A DNA stretch of 64,000 nucleotides. Source: Alcanivorax sp. 1008. Its GTDB lineage: Bacteria; Pseudomonadota; Gammaproteobacteria; Pseudomonadales; Alcanivoracaceae. The DNA lies in NCBI RefSeq assembly GCF_020667895.1, contig NZ_JAFMPS010000001.1, forward strand, positions 310,001 to 374,000. Reading direction: 5' to 3'. Shown piece after piece: positions 1 through 9,383 of this stretch. The notes under the pieces were generated by a model, which did not search any database, was not told the origin of the DNA, and worked only from the letters and a program-made list of their open reading frames with translations. Every line of letters begins with the position of its first letter. The stretch's first letter is position 1. Made by a program: the position numbers and the translations under genes.

Positions 1-1154
1 CGGCGACCCGTGAAGTGATGGCCTTTGCTCGCTTGCATGTGGCGCAGAACCTGCCTGAGGTGGTACTTGCGGCCAGTGTGCTTGGCCAGGGGCCGCCCCG
101 AGATGCACCGGTGGAGGTGCGGGTTTATCACCCGGATGACAGCCAGCGGCTGGTGGCTGCGGAGCATATATTCCGTATTTTGCGACAGGTTCCGGGTGCC
201 GTGGATGTGCGACACACCATTGATCAGGGAACGCCGGCAGTGCGAGTGGAAGTGGATGATGCCGTGGCACAGCGTTCCGGTTTAACTCGTGCGGATGTGG
301 CTCGTACCCTGTTTGGCCAAAGCTATGGCATGACCGCCGAGCAGTACCGACAGGAGCGGGATCCGATGCCTATCGTACTGCGCTCTGTTGAGGGCACCAG
401 CTTGCCCTTGTCGCGCTTACTGTCGATCAACATCTATCCGCAGCAGGGCGAGCCGGTGCCGCTGATGCAGGTTGCCCGGGTGTATGCAGACTGGGAGCCC
501 GCATCGGTCAATCGTCGCAACGGCGAGCGCATCTATACCATTTCCGCCAACTTGAAGGATGGCTATAGCTTTAGCCAGATTCTGGCCGGGCTGGAGAAGG
601 TGCTGGCAGATGAACCCTTGCCGGCAGATACCCGAATTGAATACGGCGGAGACAGTCAGGGTAGTGGTGATGCCAATGAGGCACTGGCTACATCGGCCCC
701 GATTGGTGTGTTGCTGCTGTTCTTTCTGGTGTGGCAGTTCAACTCTTACCGCCGCGTTGCCATTGTTCTACTGACCGTGCCGATGGCGGCTGTGGGCATC
801 ATCCCCGGATTGGTGCTGTCTGGTTCCCCGTTCGGCTTTATGTCGTTGTTGGGGGTGGTGGCATTGGTGGGTATTGTGGTGAATAACGCTATTGTCCTGA
901 TTGACGTGATCGACCAGCAGCTGGCAGCGGGAAACAATAATCGCGATGCTGTTTACTATGCCGTTGCTCGCAGGACCCGCCCCATTCTGTTGACCACTGG
1001 AACCACGGTGGCAGGATTGTTGCCGCTGGCCTTTACAAGTTCCACCTTGTGGCCACCCATGGCCTGGGCGATTATCTCAGGGCTACTGGCTTCAACGGTG
1101 CTGACTTTACTGCTGGTGCCAGCGCTGTGCCTGCTATGGCTGAAACGTAGTTAA
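1..1154 (+). CDS. RND efflux transporter permease, C-terminal part (5' end outside window)
   Basis: Inner-membrane proton-driven resistance-nodulation-division pump; only about the last 383 residues are present. The reading frame is open from the first bases of the window, so the GTG/ATG near 15-20 is internal and not the start. Visible parts are a periplasmic docking/porter segment (roughly residues 1-220 of the visible piece) and the distal membrane half with several hydrophobic helices. One helix carries GIVVNNAIVLID, the usual RND motif, and the protein ends in a typical short basic tail (LLWLKRS). Substrate cannot be deduced. It is followed 26 bp later by a START-domain gene on the same strand and may be co-transcribed with it. 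Partner adaptor and outer-membrane genes, if any, lie upstream of the window. Confidence 0.9.
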   Translation, partial: ATREVMAFARLHVAQNLPEVVLAASVLGQGPPRDAPVEVRVYHPDDSQRLVAAEHIFRILRQVPGAVDVRHTIDQGTPAVRVEVDDAVAQRSGLTRADVARTLFGQSYGMTAEQYRQERDPMPIVLRSVEGTSLPLSRLLSINIYPQQGEPVPLMQVARVYADWEPASVNRRNGERIYTISANLKDGYSFSQILAGLEKVLADEPLPADTRIEYGGDSQGSGDANEALATSAPIGVLLLFFLVWQFNSYRRVAIVLLTVPMAAVGIIPGLVLSGSPFGFMSLLGVVALVGIVVNNAIVLIDVIDQQLAAGNNNRDAVYYAVARRTRPILLTTGTTVAGLLPLAFTSSTLWPPMAWAIISGLLASTVLTLLLVPALCLLWLKRS

Positions 1155-1180
1155 AAAAGAATAATTTCGGGAGACTGGCG

Positions 1181-1990
1181 ATGTACCGAAAGATCCGCGC
1201 TACATGTTTGCTGGCAAGCATGCTGCTGACCTCGTGTCTGGTTTGGGCAGATCAGCCTGAAACTGGTGATCGCCCGGAGCCGGAATGGAAGCTGGTCACG
1301 GATAAACATGGAGTGCAGGTCTATTGGTTAAACCATGAAGAGTCACGCCTTAAAACTTTTCGTGGGGTGACCAGAATCACCGAGACCGACGAGTACTCTA
1401 TCGCGGCCATATTTGATGACTACGAAGCCTTTCCTCGCTGGCTACATTTCTCGGATCAAGTGGTTGAGGTTGGTCGAGACAGCCCGGTACATCGTTACAT
1501 GCGAATTACCACTCATCTGCCTTGGCCGTTGAAGAATCGAGACGCAGTAGTCGAGGCCCGCATGGTGCAGGTCCTTACCGAAGAAGAAGAGTCATTCATC
1601 ATTCATGTAACCAATCAGCCGACTATGCTGCCGGAGGATGAGGATTATATTCGCGTGCCAGAAATGGAGGCCGTGCTGAAACTGTCTCGTCTAGGAAATG
1701 ATGAAGTAGAGGTGATGTTTCAGGTGGTCTCGGATCCCGGTGGCTATGTTCCAGCCTGGGCAATTAACCTGCTGGCCAGAGATATCCCCTTGTTTACTCT
1801 GCAAAAGTTGGCGCGAATGATGCGTCGAGATGAATATCGGCATCAGTATCTTGATTATGTGGAAGTCCGTGGCCCGGGGCGTCCTGTCGAACTGGCGCCA
1901 GCCCGTAGTTATATTTATGGCTATCCTCCTGCTTTACCGTTTCCGGAAGGCATTCCACTTGATCAGGTAAACCCGCCACTGCGCCCCTGA
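1181..1990 (+). CDS. START-domain exported protein
   Basis: 269-aa protein of the bacterial START/lipid-binding type. An N-terminal signal sequence (about residues 1-23) ends in LLTSCLVWADQ. The Cys could be a lipobox Cys (L-T-S-C, slightly atypical), or signal peptidase I could cut after VWA, so lipoprotein versus soluble periplasmic protein is undecided. The mature part has the START-like features W-x-L-x-x-D-K-x-G-V-x-V-Y, FRGVTRI, a DDYEAFPRW segment and HLPWPLKNRDAV. START folds bind hydrophobic ligands such as lipids or sterols. A good RBS (GGGAGA) lies 8 bp before the ATG. It sits between an RND pump and a fatty-acid-hydroxylase-superfamily gene, which suggests a lipid-related job, but the ligand is unknown. 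Confidence 0.8.
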   Translation: MYRKIRATCLLASMLLTSCLVWADQPETGDRPEPEWKLVTDKHGVQVYWLNHEESRLKTFRGVTRITETDEYSIAAIFDDYEAFPRWLHFSDQVVEVGRDSPVHRYMRITTHLPWPLKNRDAVVEARMVQVLTEEEESFIIHVTNQPTMLPEDEDYIRVPEMEAVLKLSRLGNDEVEVMFQVVSDPGGYVPAWAINLLARDIPLFTLQKLARMMRRDEYRHQYLDYVEVRGPGRPVELAPARSYIYGYPPALPFPEGIPLDQVNPPLRP

Positions 1991-2025
1991 TCAAGCAGAT
2001 CAATCGAATAAGCTTGGGAGTTGTA

Positions 2026-3090
2026 ATGCAAAACGTTCTGTTGGCTTACGCCACCCCGTTTTTCTTTGCACTGATACTTGCTGAAGCATGGTGGGCAAGA
2101 CGTAAGGGAAAAGAATTTTTCGAATTTTCTGACAGCTTGACATCAATTGGTTGCGGAGTCTTTACGGTAACTATTGAGCTATTTGCCAAAACTTTTCTGC
2201 TAGGTCTTTTTATTGTTGTCGAGCAGCGCTTTGCTGTTTGGCATTGGCCAGTGGATAGCTGGCTAACCTGGTTAGTATTTTTTATCCTGCTGGATTTCGT
2301 ATACTACTGGGCACATCGTTGGTCTCATGAAATCAACTTTTTCTGGGGTGGTCATGTGCCCCATCATCAAAGTGAACATTACAATCTGACTACTGCCCTG
2401 CGGCAGGGCGCTTGGCAGGACATAAGTCATTGGCCGTTGTACCTGGTGCTGGCGTTAGCGGGCTGCCCGGCGTCCGTATTCATCATTCTTCTTACGGTCA
2501 GTAAGCTGTATCAATTCTGGATACATACAAGACTGATTGACAAGATACCTTTGATCGAAGGGATCTTTAATACTCCCTCTGCGCACCGAGTACATCACGG
2601 CATCAATGATCCGTATATCGATAGGAATCATGGCGGGACGCTGATGATCTGGGATCGTATATTTGGCACCTATGTAAAAGAAGGCGAGCCGGTAGTTTTT
2701 GGTGTGCGTAAGGCATTCCACTCTCGTAACCCACTGACAGCCCATGTGGACTGGCTGGTAACATTATGGCGGGATGCGTCACTTTCATATCGTTGGCAGG
2801 ATCGTTTCACTATCTGGTTTCGCCGTACTGGCTGGCGACCAGAAGGGGCAAAACGGCGTGATTTTCGCCCGCCGTTCTCGCTAGAAAAGTTTCGTCTGTA
2901 TGCGCCCGTGCTAGATGCGGCACAGAAGCGTACCGGCTTTGTCTGGTTTATGCTGGCAATTGTAGCTAATAGCACCATGCTGCTGGGTTTTGGCCACATC
3001 GGCTGGGGTGCCCAGCTGCTGTTGGCGGCTCTGGTGACTGTGACGCTGTGGCGCATGGCGGTAGTATTTTCTGCCTCCTCCGTAAAATAA
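2026..3090 (+). CDS. Fatty acid hydroxylase / sterol desaturase family membrane protein
   Basis: Integral membrane di-iron enzyme of about 354 aa. I chose the ATG at 2026 because GGGAG sits 5 bp upstream; a TTG 12 bp earlier is also in frame. Hydrophobic helices at the N-terminus are followed by the family's histidine clusters: HRWSH, HVPHHQSEH and, further on, HRVHH with NHGG. These His residues are the expected ligands of the non-heme di-iron centre. The C-terminal 80 residues include two more hydrophobic segments. The family hydroxylates or desaturates fatty acyl, sterol, carotenoid or alkyl-glycerol substrates; the actual substrate is not deducible. The stop codon directly abuts the stop of the convergent mechanosensitive-channel gene with no spacer. 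Confidence 0.85.
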   Translation: MQNVLLAYATPFFFALILAEAWWARRKGKEFFEFSDSLTSIGCGVFTVTIELFAKTFLLGLFIVVEQRFAVWHWPVDSWLTWLVFFILLDFVYYWAHRWSHEINFFWGGHVPHHQSEHYNLTTALRQGAWQDISHWPLYLVLALAGCPASVFIILLTVSKLYQFWIHTRLIDKIPLIEGIFNTPSAHRVHHGINDPYIDRNHGGTLMIWDRIFGTYVKEGEPVVFGVRKAFHSRNPLTAHVDWLVTLWRDASLSYRWQDRFTIWFRRTGWRPEGAKRRDFRPPFSLEKFRLYAPVLDAAQKRTGFVWFMLAIVANSTMLLGFGHIGWGAQLLLAALVTVTLWRMAVVFSASSVK

Positions 3091-6000
3091 TTATTTTTTT
3101 TCCGAGCTTATGCAGGTGCTGTCGCCCTGATTATTGATGAGGTGAACATCAAGCTGGTTAAAGGCGATTTCCAGTCCATGTTCCTTGCACAATGCATCCA
3201 CGCGTCGGTTTAACTCATCCAAGCCTTTTAGGCGGTCCTCCAGTTCACGCACATGAACGCGCATCTCGTGATCCAGAGTGCTGGCGCCAAAGGCGATAAA
3301 CAGTATCTGAGGTGCCGGATCTGGCATAACCCGGGGATTTTCCTTGGCGGCTTGCAGTAGTATGCGCCGTGCTTTTTCCAGGTCAGAGCCATAGGCAAAG
3401 CCAACCTTGATGGTAATACGAGTAACTGGATCGGTCAGTGTCCAGTTGACTAGCTGGTCGGTAACAAAGGTTTTGTTAGGAACGATTATTTCCTTACGAT
3501 CAAAGTCAACAATGGTGGTAGCGCGAATGCGGATCTTGCTGACAGTGCCGGACAGCTCGCCAACGGTTATTGTGTCGCCGATTCGAATGGGGCGCTCAAA
3601 TAGTATGATAAGACCGGAAACAAAGTTGGCGAAAATTTCTTGCAGGCCAAACCCTAGTCCAACACCGAGGGCGGCGATCAGCCACTGAAGCTTATTCCAC
3701 TCAAAGCCAAGGGCTCCCAAAGTGCTGACTACCGCTACACTGAAAATAATATATTTGAGCAGAGTGGTGATGGTGTAACTGCTTCCGGTTGCTAGCGATA
3801 GTCTGGCAAATAGCAGTACTTCCAGTAGCCCAGACAGGTTGCGAATCAAAAGCACTGCCACAAGTATGATTGCCAGTGCGCTAGTAAGGTCTCCCAAGCT
3901 TGTGCGAGACACCTGCAGAGAGTCGCCACTACCACTGATGCTTTCCCATAGCACTACACTATCCATGTAGCCAAAAGTGCCGAGCAGATCAGACCAGACC
4001 AGATATAGGGCAGTGCCGAACAAGGCCAGCAGGCCAATGCGAATCAGACGTAGCGATTGCAGGTTGATGTCCTCTACTGCCAGCTCTGACTGCTCAATGG
4101 CCTCGCTGCTGTCAGTTGCTTCTTCATGTCCTCTGGCTTCCAGCCGAGCGTTACGTTTTGCCAGGGCGCGATTAAAGGCCAATCGACGGGCAGCAACGGA
4201 TAATCCGCGTACCGCACTAGCCTGCAGTAACAGCCACAACAGCATCAGATAGAAGCTGTCGAGTAAGCGGCCGGCCACTTTCACTGACGTGTAGTAATAG
4301 CCAGCCATGGCCAGAGCCAGTAATGCCAGCGGTAAGGTGGCGAATGTATAAGCGATAGCTTGCTGCAGCAGCTGGCCACGCTGGGCAAATGGCCATGCCA
4401 TGGCCAAGCGGTGTAGCAAAAAAGTCAGGCAAAGCATGGCGGCAATAAAGATCAACAGGCCTATGCGGTCCTCCGCCAGCCTTTCTGGCCAATGCTCGCC
4501 AACTGTTGTGGCCGGCAATAACAGCAGGATCACCATGCCGATGGCAAGAATCCTGCGACGCAATAGCGCTACGTTCTCAGCGGGCCAGTGAAAGTGGCGC
4601 TCACCGATGCCATCTTTTGCCAGTACTCTGAAGCACCAGGAGAATACCAGCCATACAACTGCGATGCGTAGCGCTGTCAAGCTAGCTATCTGTTGATAGC
4701 TCCCCTCATGCTGGTTGAAGACCAGCGCCAGCCCGGCAAGTGCCAGAGGTACAGGTAGGTCCAGCAACAGACCGTAAAATAGCGCTACGGGTGTGTGCTT
4801 TTGCGAGTCGCTGCGTACCCGGCCAATCTTACTATTAATCTGAATCAGGGATGTCTTGATTTTCGTTCGTCTGGTTATCAGAAGCAGTGCTATGAAAGCG
4901 AATGGGGTGAGCAACCAAAAGTTTCTGCCAAGGGTGTCAGTTAGATCACGTGCGATGGATGCGACCGGCAAACTACTGCCTTGCTTTAGAATTGCTGCGG
5001 GTAGTGAGCGAACCCAGTCCATGTCCAGGGCATGATTGCTTGGCATCCAGAAACTCTGTTCGCTGACGGTGTTGCGCAGGCTTCGATGAGTTGCTTCAAG
5101 TTGCTGTTGATTGAGGTGAATACTGATAGATAGGTTTAACTGCCGACTGATTTCATCGTCCAGCTGGCGTAGCAGGTCTGCACGGATTGCGCTGATGCTG
5201 TTTAGACCTGCAAGGGTTTCTTCGCTCGGTTGCTCATCTTTATCAGTCAGCAGGTTAGCAATATAGCCTTCAGTATCACGTAGCGCTTGCCGCTGCTCAT
5301 GAATGCTGAACTGGCGCAAACGCAAGTCGGCAATACGCTGTTCAAGCCCCTGAACAAAGATCACCCGTTGCATGGATGCCTGTTGAGCATAGACTATTCT
5401 TGATAGCAGCATGCTGCCTTGCAGCATCTCTATCTGCTCATTCAGGCTGCGTAATGCCTGACGGGTACGATCCAGAGTGTTTTCAATGCGCACGTTGTCG
5501 CGGATAAGAGCGTTAGTGGACTCGGTCATGGCCATTAGTTCATCAGCCAGCTCGTTGTTCTCCTGCATGGCCTGATTGAGTATTGGCGAGGCGCTGAAGT
5601 GCTCGGGCAGTTGGCTTAGTGCATCTTGAATAAGCTGTTCGGTGCGGGTGCGGCGTTTGTAATTAATCTGTTCCTGAAGCAAGTTTAGCTGCAGTTCTGC
5701 GTCAGTAATTTGCTCTGTTAGTAGTTGTTGGCGTGCCTCGGCCAGCAGTCGTAACGAGTCGGTGCTCCATAGTTCGCGACGACTTAACTCCATTCGCTTG
5801 CTGGTCGCATCCAGCTCTAACTGCAGAGCGGCATGTTCTGCTTCAGACTGAGTGCTGTCGCGACTGCTACTATTGGCGATTTGCTGACGTAATACTTCGC
5901 TACGGTTAAGGTCCCGGGCCAGAATGGTCTGTGCCCGTTCTGGCAGGGTCTGAAAGTTGACTAATTCGCTGGATACACTGGCCAGAGCTTCCTGCTTATT

Positions 6001-6375
6001 TTCCAGATCAGTTAGTGTATCGGTGAGTTGGCGGATCAGTTCGCGAATTTCCAGTGTGACAAAGCGCTGCTGCAGAGCGGAGGCGTCGGCAGGTTGTCTA
6101 CTATTTAATGTCTGTTCGACTTGGTTGCGTTCGCTACGTGCCTGACCGATTCGTTTTTCCAATGTTTCCAGACGCTGTTCGATGCGTGCTTTTTCATTAG
6201 CAAAACGAAGCGCTGATTCCAGCGCCTGCTTATCACGAGTCTGACTTTGGGTGAGAGTTTCCCGATTGCTCAATTCGCTCAGCTGCTTTTCGAGTGTCTT
6301 GACGTCGGGCGTGTTCGCCAGTGTCAATGAGGGTAGCAATAGCAGCAGGGCAATGAGGTGCTTGAGCAACGGCAT
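3091..6375 (-). CDS. Large mechanosensitive channel, MscK/MscM (KefA/YjeP) type
   Basis: 1094-aa inner-membrane channel, close in length to E. coli MscK and MscM (about 1,110-1,120). Order of parts: signal peptide (MPLLKHLIALLLLLPSLTLA); a long Gln/Glu/Arg/Leu-rich coiled-coil periplasmic region (about residues 25-440); multiple membrane helices (about 475-850); and the C-terminal MscS core. The core has the pore helix GLGFGLQEIFANFVSGL, then FERPIRIGD and the beta domain with VPNKTFVTDQLVNW. Such channels gate under membrane tension and release solutes on osmotic downshock. The gene is last in the run selD-fusion > yjtD > this gene, with a 48-bp gap after yjtD. Which E. coli paralogue is the true orthologue cannot be told by eye. 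Confidence 0.9.
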   Translation of the reverse strand: MPLLKHLIALLLLLPSLTLANTPDVKTLEKQLSELSNRETLTQSQTRDKQALESALRFANEKARIEQRLETLEKRIGQARSERNQVEQTLNSRQPADASALQQRFVTLEIRELIRQLTDTLTDLENKQEALASVSSELVNFQTLPERAQTILARDLNRSEVLRQQIANSSSRDSTQSEAEHAALQLELDATSKRMELSRRELWSTDSLRLLAEARQQLLTEQITDAELQLNLLQEQINYKRRTRTEQLIQDALSQLPEHFSASPILNQAMQENNELADELMAMTESTNALIRDNVRIENTLDRTRQALRSLNEQIEMLQGSMLLSRIVYAQQASMQRVIFVQGLEQRIADLRLRQFSIHEQRQALRDTEGYIANLLTDKDEQPSEETLAGLNSISAIRADLLRQLDDEISRQLNLSISIHLNQQQLEATHRSLRNTVSEQSFWMPSNHALDMDWVRSLPAAILKQGSSLPVASIARDLTDTLGRNFWLLTPFAFIALLLITRRTKIKTSLIQINSKIGRVRSDSQKHTPVALFYGLLLDLPVPLALAGLALVFNQHEGSYQQIASLTALRIAVVWLVFSWCFRVLAKDGIGERHFHWPAENVALLRRRILAIGMVILLLLPATTVGEHWPERLAEDRIGLLIFIAAMLCLTFLLHRLAMAWPFAQRGQLLQQAIAYTFATLPLALLALAMAGYYYTSVKVAGRLLDSFYLMLLWLLLQASAVRGLSVAARRLAFNRALAKRNARLEARGHEEATDSSEAIEQSELAVEDINLQSLRLIRIGLLALFGTALYLVWSDLLGTFGYMDSVVLWESISGSGDSLQVSRTSLGDLTSALAIILVAVLLIRNLSGLLEVLLFARLSLATGSSYTITTLLKYIIFSVAVVSTLGALGFEWNKLQWLIAALGVGLGFGLQEIFANFVSGLIILFERPIRIGDTITVGELSGTVSKIRIRATTIVDFDRKEIIVPNKTFVTDQLVNWTLTDPVTRITIKVGFAYGSDLEKARRILLQAAKENPRVMPDPAPQILFIAFGASTLDHEMRVHVRELEDRLKGLDELNRRVDALCKEHGLEIAFNQLDVHLINNQGDSTCISSEKK

Positions 6376-6423
6376 CAGCAGATTCCAGGGAGTTGACGTA
6401 TCATCCTGCAGTGTAGCGGAGAC

Positions 6424-7083
6424 TTACAGTCGCTTCAGCAAGGTCATCAGCAAGCCCAGATCACGCTCATCGAAGCGTGCCAGGGCCTCATTGGCCCAGC
6501 GGCGCAAGTTCTCCTCGGAGCTCACCCCAAGCCGGGTAAGGGTATGGTTCATGGTCTCTCGGATATAGGGCAGGGCGTGGCTGTGGCTGCTTGTCACCGA
6601 AGTGGAGTCACGCAGGGAGGATAGCTCCCAAGCATAGAGCATCACTGCTTGAGCCAGATTAAGAGAGGGTTGTGGAACGGCGATTGGTATAGAGGTGGCG
6701 CTATCGCACAGCGCCAGTTCAGCGCCGGTCAGGCCGCTTGATTCACGGCCGAAGACAATTGCTGCGCGGGCAACGCTAGCGCCTTTGCCAGCAATAGCCT
6801 GACGGCATTCGCCGGGCGTCAGGTAGTCATCGTGGTCGAGGCGGCGGCGCGCAGTGCTGGCAATGCTGAAATCAACGTCGGCCAGAGCATCGGCGAGGGA
6901 TGTGTAGTGTTGTGCCTGATCCAGCAACTCGGCGCTTTCATGAGCCACCCAGCGAGCCTCGCGTCTCAGATCACAGGAGTTGACCAGACGAAGGCTGGAA
7001 AACCCCATGGTCTTGAGGGCGCGGGCGGCAGCGCCTACATTTTCAGGCCGGGCTGGTTCCACCAGCACAAACACCAGTTCCAT
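6424..7083 (-). CDS. yjtD: TrmH-family RNA 2'-O-methyltransferase, YjtD/LasT type
   Basis: 219-aa SPOUT-class RNA methyltransferase. The start MELVFVLVEPARPENVGAAA followed by RALKTMGF is the classic N-terminus of the TrmJ/YjtD group. Later motifs are ASTARRR, the knot segment VFGRESSGLTGAELALCD and the SLNLAQAVMLYAWEL SAM-binding region. It resembles E. coli YjtD (LasT) more than TrmJ, as judged by remembered sequence (VAPARAENIGAAARAMKTMGF, RWVAHGS). An upstream in-frame extension to 7281 lies inside selD and is rejected. The ATG shares one base with the selD-fusion stop (TAATG), so translation is probably coupled to it. The RNA target has not been inferred. Confidence 0.85.
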   Translation of the reverse strand: MELVFVLVEPARPENVGAAARALKTMGFSSLRLVNSCDLRREARWVAHESAELLDQAQHYTSLADALADVDFSIASTARRRLDHDDYLTPGECRQAIAGKGASVARAAIVFGRESSGLTGAELALCDSATSIPIAVPQPSLNLAQAVMLYAWELSSLRDSTSVTSSHSHALPYIRETMNHTLTRLGVSSEENLRRWANEALARFDERDLGLLMTLLKRL

Positions 7084-9260
7084 TAGTGCAGTTCCAGCCG
7101 CGCAGGGCCAGCTTCCACAACGGTGCCGATAAGCGTTGCTGGCAGCCCCTCGGCGCGCAACTGCAGCAGGCAGGCGTCTGCCTGGTCGGCTGGCACGGCA
7201 GCAAGCAGGCCACCACTGGTCTGTGGGTCTGTCAGCAGGGTTAGCACTGGGTGGTGCAGTAAGCGTGGCTGGATGTTGCATTCGGTCAGGGCACTATCGT
7301 TGGCGTGCTTGAGTGTGCTGCTGATGCCCTGTTCGGCGAGGCTGAGAGCGCCACCCAGCAGCGGTACCGTCTCACACTCCAGTACTGCGCTGCAGGATGA
7401 GGCTCGGCAAATTTCCTGCAGGTGGCCTAGCAGGCCGAATCCGGTGACATCAGTGCAGCTGCGCACACCGTAGTTAGCAAAGATCTGGGCTGCACTGGCG
7501 TTACTGATCAACATGCTCGTCAAGGTATCATCAAGGGCCGCAGCGCGACTTCGCAGCTGCATCATGGCAGCCAGAATAATGCCAGTTCCAACAGGCTTGG
7601 TGAGAATCAGTCTATCGCCGGGCTTGGCTCCGCCTTTGTGAAAAAGGCTTTCTTCCCGCGCACTGCCGTTGATTGCAAAGCCGGCAGCCAGTTGTGTCCC
7701 CTCCAGAGTGTGCCCGCCAAGCAGCGCGCAGCCGGCGAGGTTTAACTGCTCTACCGCGGCATACATCAGCCGCTTCAGGTCGCGGCCTTGCAGTACCTGA
7801 TGATTAACTGGCAGGGTCACAGTGGCCAGTGCCGAATGTGGCGTGGCATTCATGGCATAAATGTCGCTCAGGCTATGCAGCACGGAGATGCGAGCGAACA
7901 GTGCTGGCTCATCAATAAAGGCTGGAAAGAAATCCTGACTCTGGACTAGTAACTGTCCGGCGGGCCAACGGATCACGCTGGCATCTTCGCGCGCTTCAAT
8001 GCCGGCAATAATGTTGTCGCGGTTGATTGGCTGCAGGCTGCTTAATGCCTGTTGCAAGGCATCGCTGCCTACTTTGGCGCCACAACCGGCGCAGCGTGGT
8101 ATTTCGTCCTGAGGTGGCGGTGCCGGCATCGGCATATCAGGCAGCTGTTCAAATTGCTGCATAAAGCTCCGGTCGATACGATCTTTCCAGCGCCAAACCC
8201 AGGGGCCCTGTACGGTGAACATACCGCGACTGCCTGCGGCATCACGATTGCCTGCGGCCAGCAGTGAGAGAAAGTGCTTCTGAGGCTTCCATTGCGTCAA
8301 AGGCTGGCCATCGACGGCACGGCGTAGATTCTTGACCAGCGAGGGAGCCTGACGTACTGCATAAACACCGGCACGGGGCAGGGGCTGATTGTCAATCATG
8401 GCGCAATCGCCGGTGGCAAATATGTTGGCTTGATTTATCGCCTGCAAGCTCTGATTGATGCGGACAAAATTCTTCCCGGTAAGGGCGAGGCCAGAGTCAG
8501 CTAGCCACTGTGCACCGATTGCCCCGGTGCACCAGAACAACAGATCGAAGGGTTGCTCGCCCGTCGCATGGAGTATGCCGTCATCTACCTGAGTGACGCG
8601 GGTGTTTTCGCGCACTTCGATGCCAGCAGTGGTTAGCCGGTGTTGCATCGCTTTACGCAGTTTTTCCGGATAACCATGCAGCAACCGGGAGCCACACAAC
8701 AAGGTGATCTGTTTGCTCAGTCCGCGACGGGTTAGCGCCATGCCAATGGCCAGAGCCATCTCCGTGCCACCGGCACCACCACCGACTATTGAGATACGCA
8801 CCGGACGATCCTGTGCCGGCCAATGATCCAGAGTGTCCTGCCAGCGCTGACGCAGACCTGCCACGGGCTTCACTGGAATCGCATACTGGCGCGCGCCCGG
8901 CACTTCATCCAATGCTGGTGTGCTGCCGATATCCAGGCTCAGCCAGTCATAGTCCAGCGTTGAGTCGTCATCCAGAGTTAGCTGGTTTATGGAGGTGTCC
9001 AGTGCCACCACGCGGGCTCGGATAAAACGTACCCCTGCCCACTGGCAGAGCCGGGGCAAGTCCACATGGCAGTCTTCAACTTGATAATGGCCGGCAATTA
9101 GCCCTGGCAGCATGCCCGAGTAGGGTGACAGAGAGTCCGGCGATATGAGGGTCAGGCGGGTATTTGGCAGGGGGTCCATTGCCAGCATACGCAGGGCTAG
9201 AGCATGGCTATGCCCCCCTCCGACCAGTACCAGATCCTGTTTGGCGGCAATTGGCTGCAC
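7083..9260 (-). CDS. selD: Fused NDH-2-like FAD/NAD(P) oxidoreductase - selenide, water dikinase
   Basis: 725-aa two-part protein. Residues 1 to about 375 are a pyridine-nucleotide-disulfide oxidoreductase domain, with a GGGHSHA FAD-binding loop at 14-20, a second dinucleotide fold (IVGGGAGGTEMA, about 157-168) and a GDCA motif. Residues from about 385 to the end are SelD, which makes selenophosphate from selenide and ATP. The catalytic loop CAGCGAK places Cys393 and Lys396 at the positions of E. coli Cys17 and Lys20; the second Cys of the E. coli GCGCK loop is Ala here. Downstream are GGHTLEG and the DVTGFGLLGHL motif. The start is a GTG with AGGGAG 5 bp upstream. No selA, selB, selC or mnmH is in the window. 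Confidence 0.92.
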   Translation of the reverse strand: MQPIAAKQDLVLVGGGHSHALALRMLAMDPLPNTRLTLISPDSLSPYSGMLPGLIAGHYQVEDCHVDLPRLCQWAGVRFIRARVVALDTSINQLTLDDDSTLDYDWLSLDIGSTPALDEVPGARQYAIPVKPVAGLRQRWQDTLDHWPAQDRPVRISIVGGGAGGTEMALAIGMALTRRGLSKQITLLCGSRLLHGYPEKLRKAMQHRLTTAGIEVRENTRVTQVDDGILHATGEQPFDLLFWCTGAIGAQWLADSGLALTGKNFVRINQSLQAINQANIFATGDCAMIDNQPLPRAGVYAVRQAPSLVKNLRRAVDGQPLTQWKPQKHFLSLLAAGNRDAAGSRGMFTVQGPWVWRWKDRIDRSFMQQFEQLPDMPMPAPPPQDEIPRCAGCGAKVGSDALQQALSSLQPINRDNIIAGIEAREDASVIRWPAGQLLVQSQDFFPAFIDEPALFARISVLHSLSDIYAMNATPHSALATVTLPVNHQVLQGRDLKRLMYAAVEQLNLAGCALLGGHTLEGTQLAAGFAINGSAREESLFHKGGAKPGDRLILTKPVGTGIILAAMMQLRSRAAALDDTLTSMLISNASAAQIFANYGVRSCTDVTGFGLLGHLQEICRASSCSAVLECETVPLLGGALSLAEQGISSTLKHANDSALTECNIQPRLLHHPVLTLLTDPQTSGGLLAAVPADQADACLLQLRAEGLPATLIGTVVEAGPARLELH

Positions 9261-9383
9261 GGTGGCTCCCTGAAGGAAAGCCTCATGATAACAGTGCCCA
9301 GGGTAAATTGTTTGCTCTCAGGGGTACCTCTTCGGCCGCCGCAGCGTTACAGTGCGGGCGTTCTGCCACCACGGAGTAGATCC

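Noticed and set aside
3075-3110. Bidirectional terminator between the convergent genes at 3090/3091
   Set aside because: The region is AT-rich with a T-run, but there is only a short AT palindrome and no GC-rich stem.
7084-7281. N-terminal extension of the yjtD frame
   Set aside because: It overlaps selD, and the real start MELVFVLVEPAR aligns with the family N-terminus at 7083.
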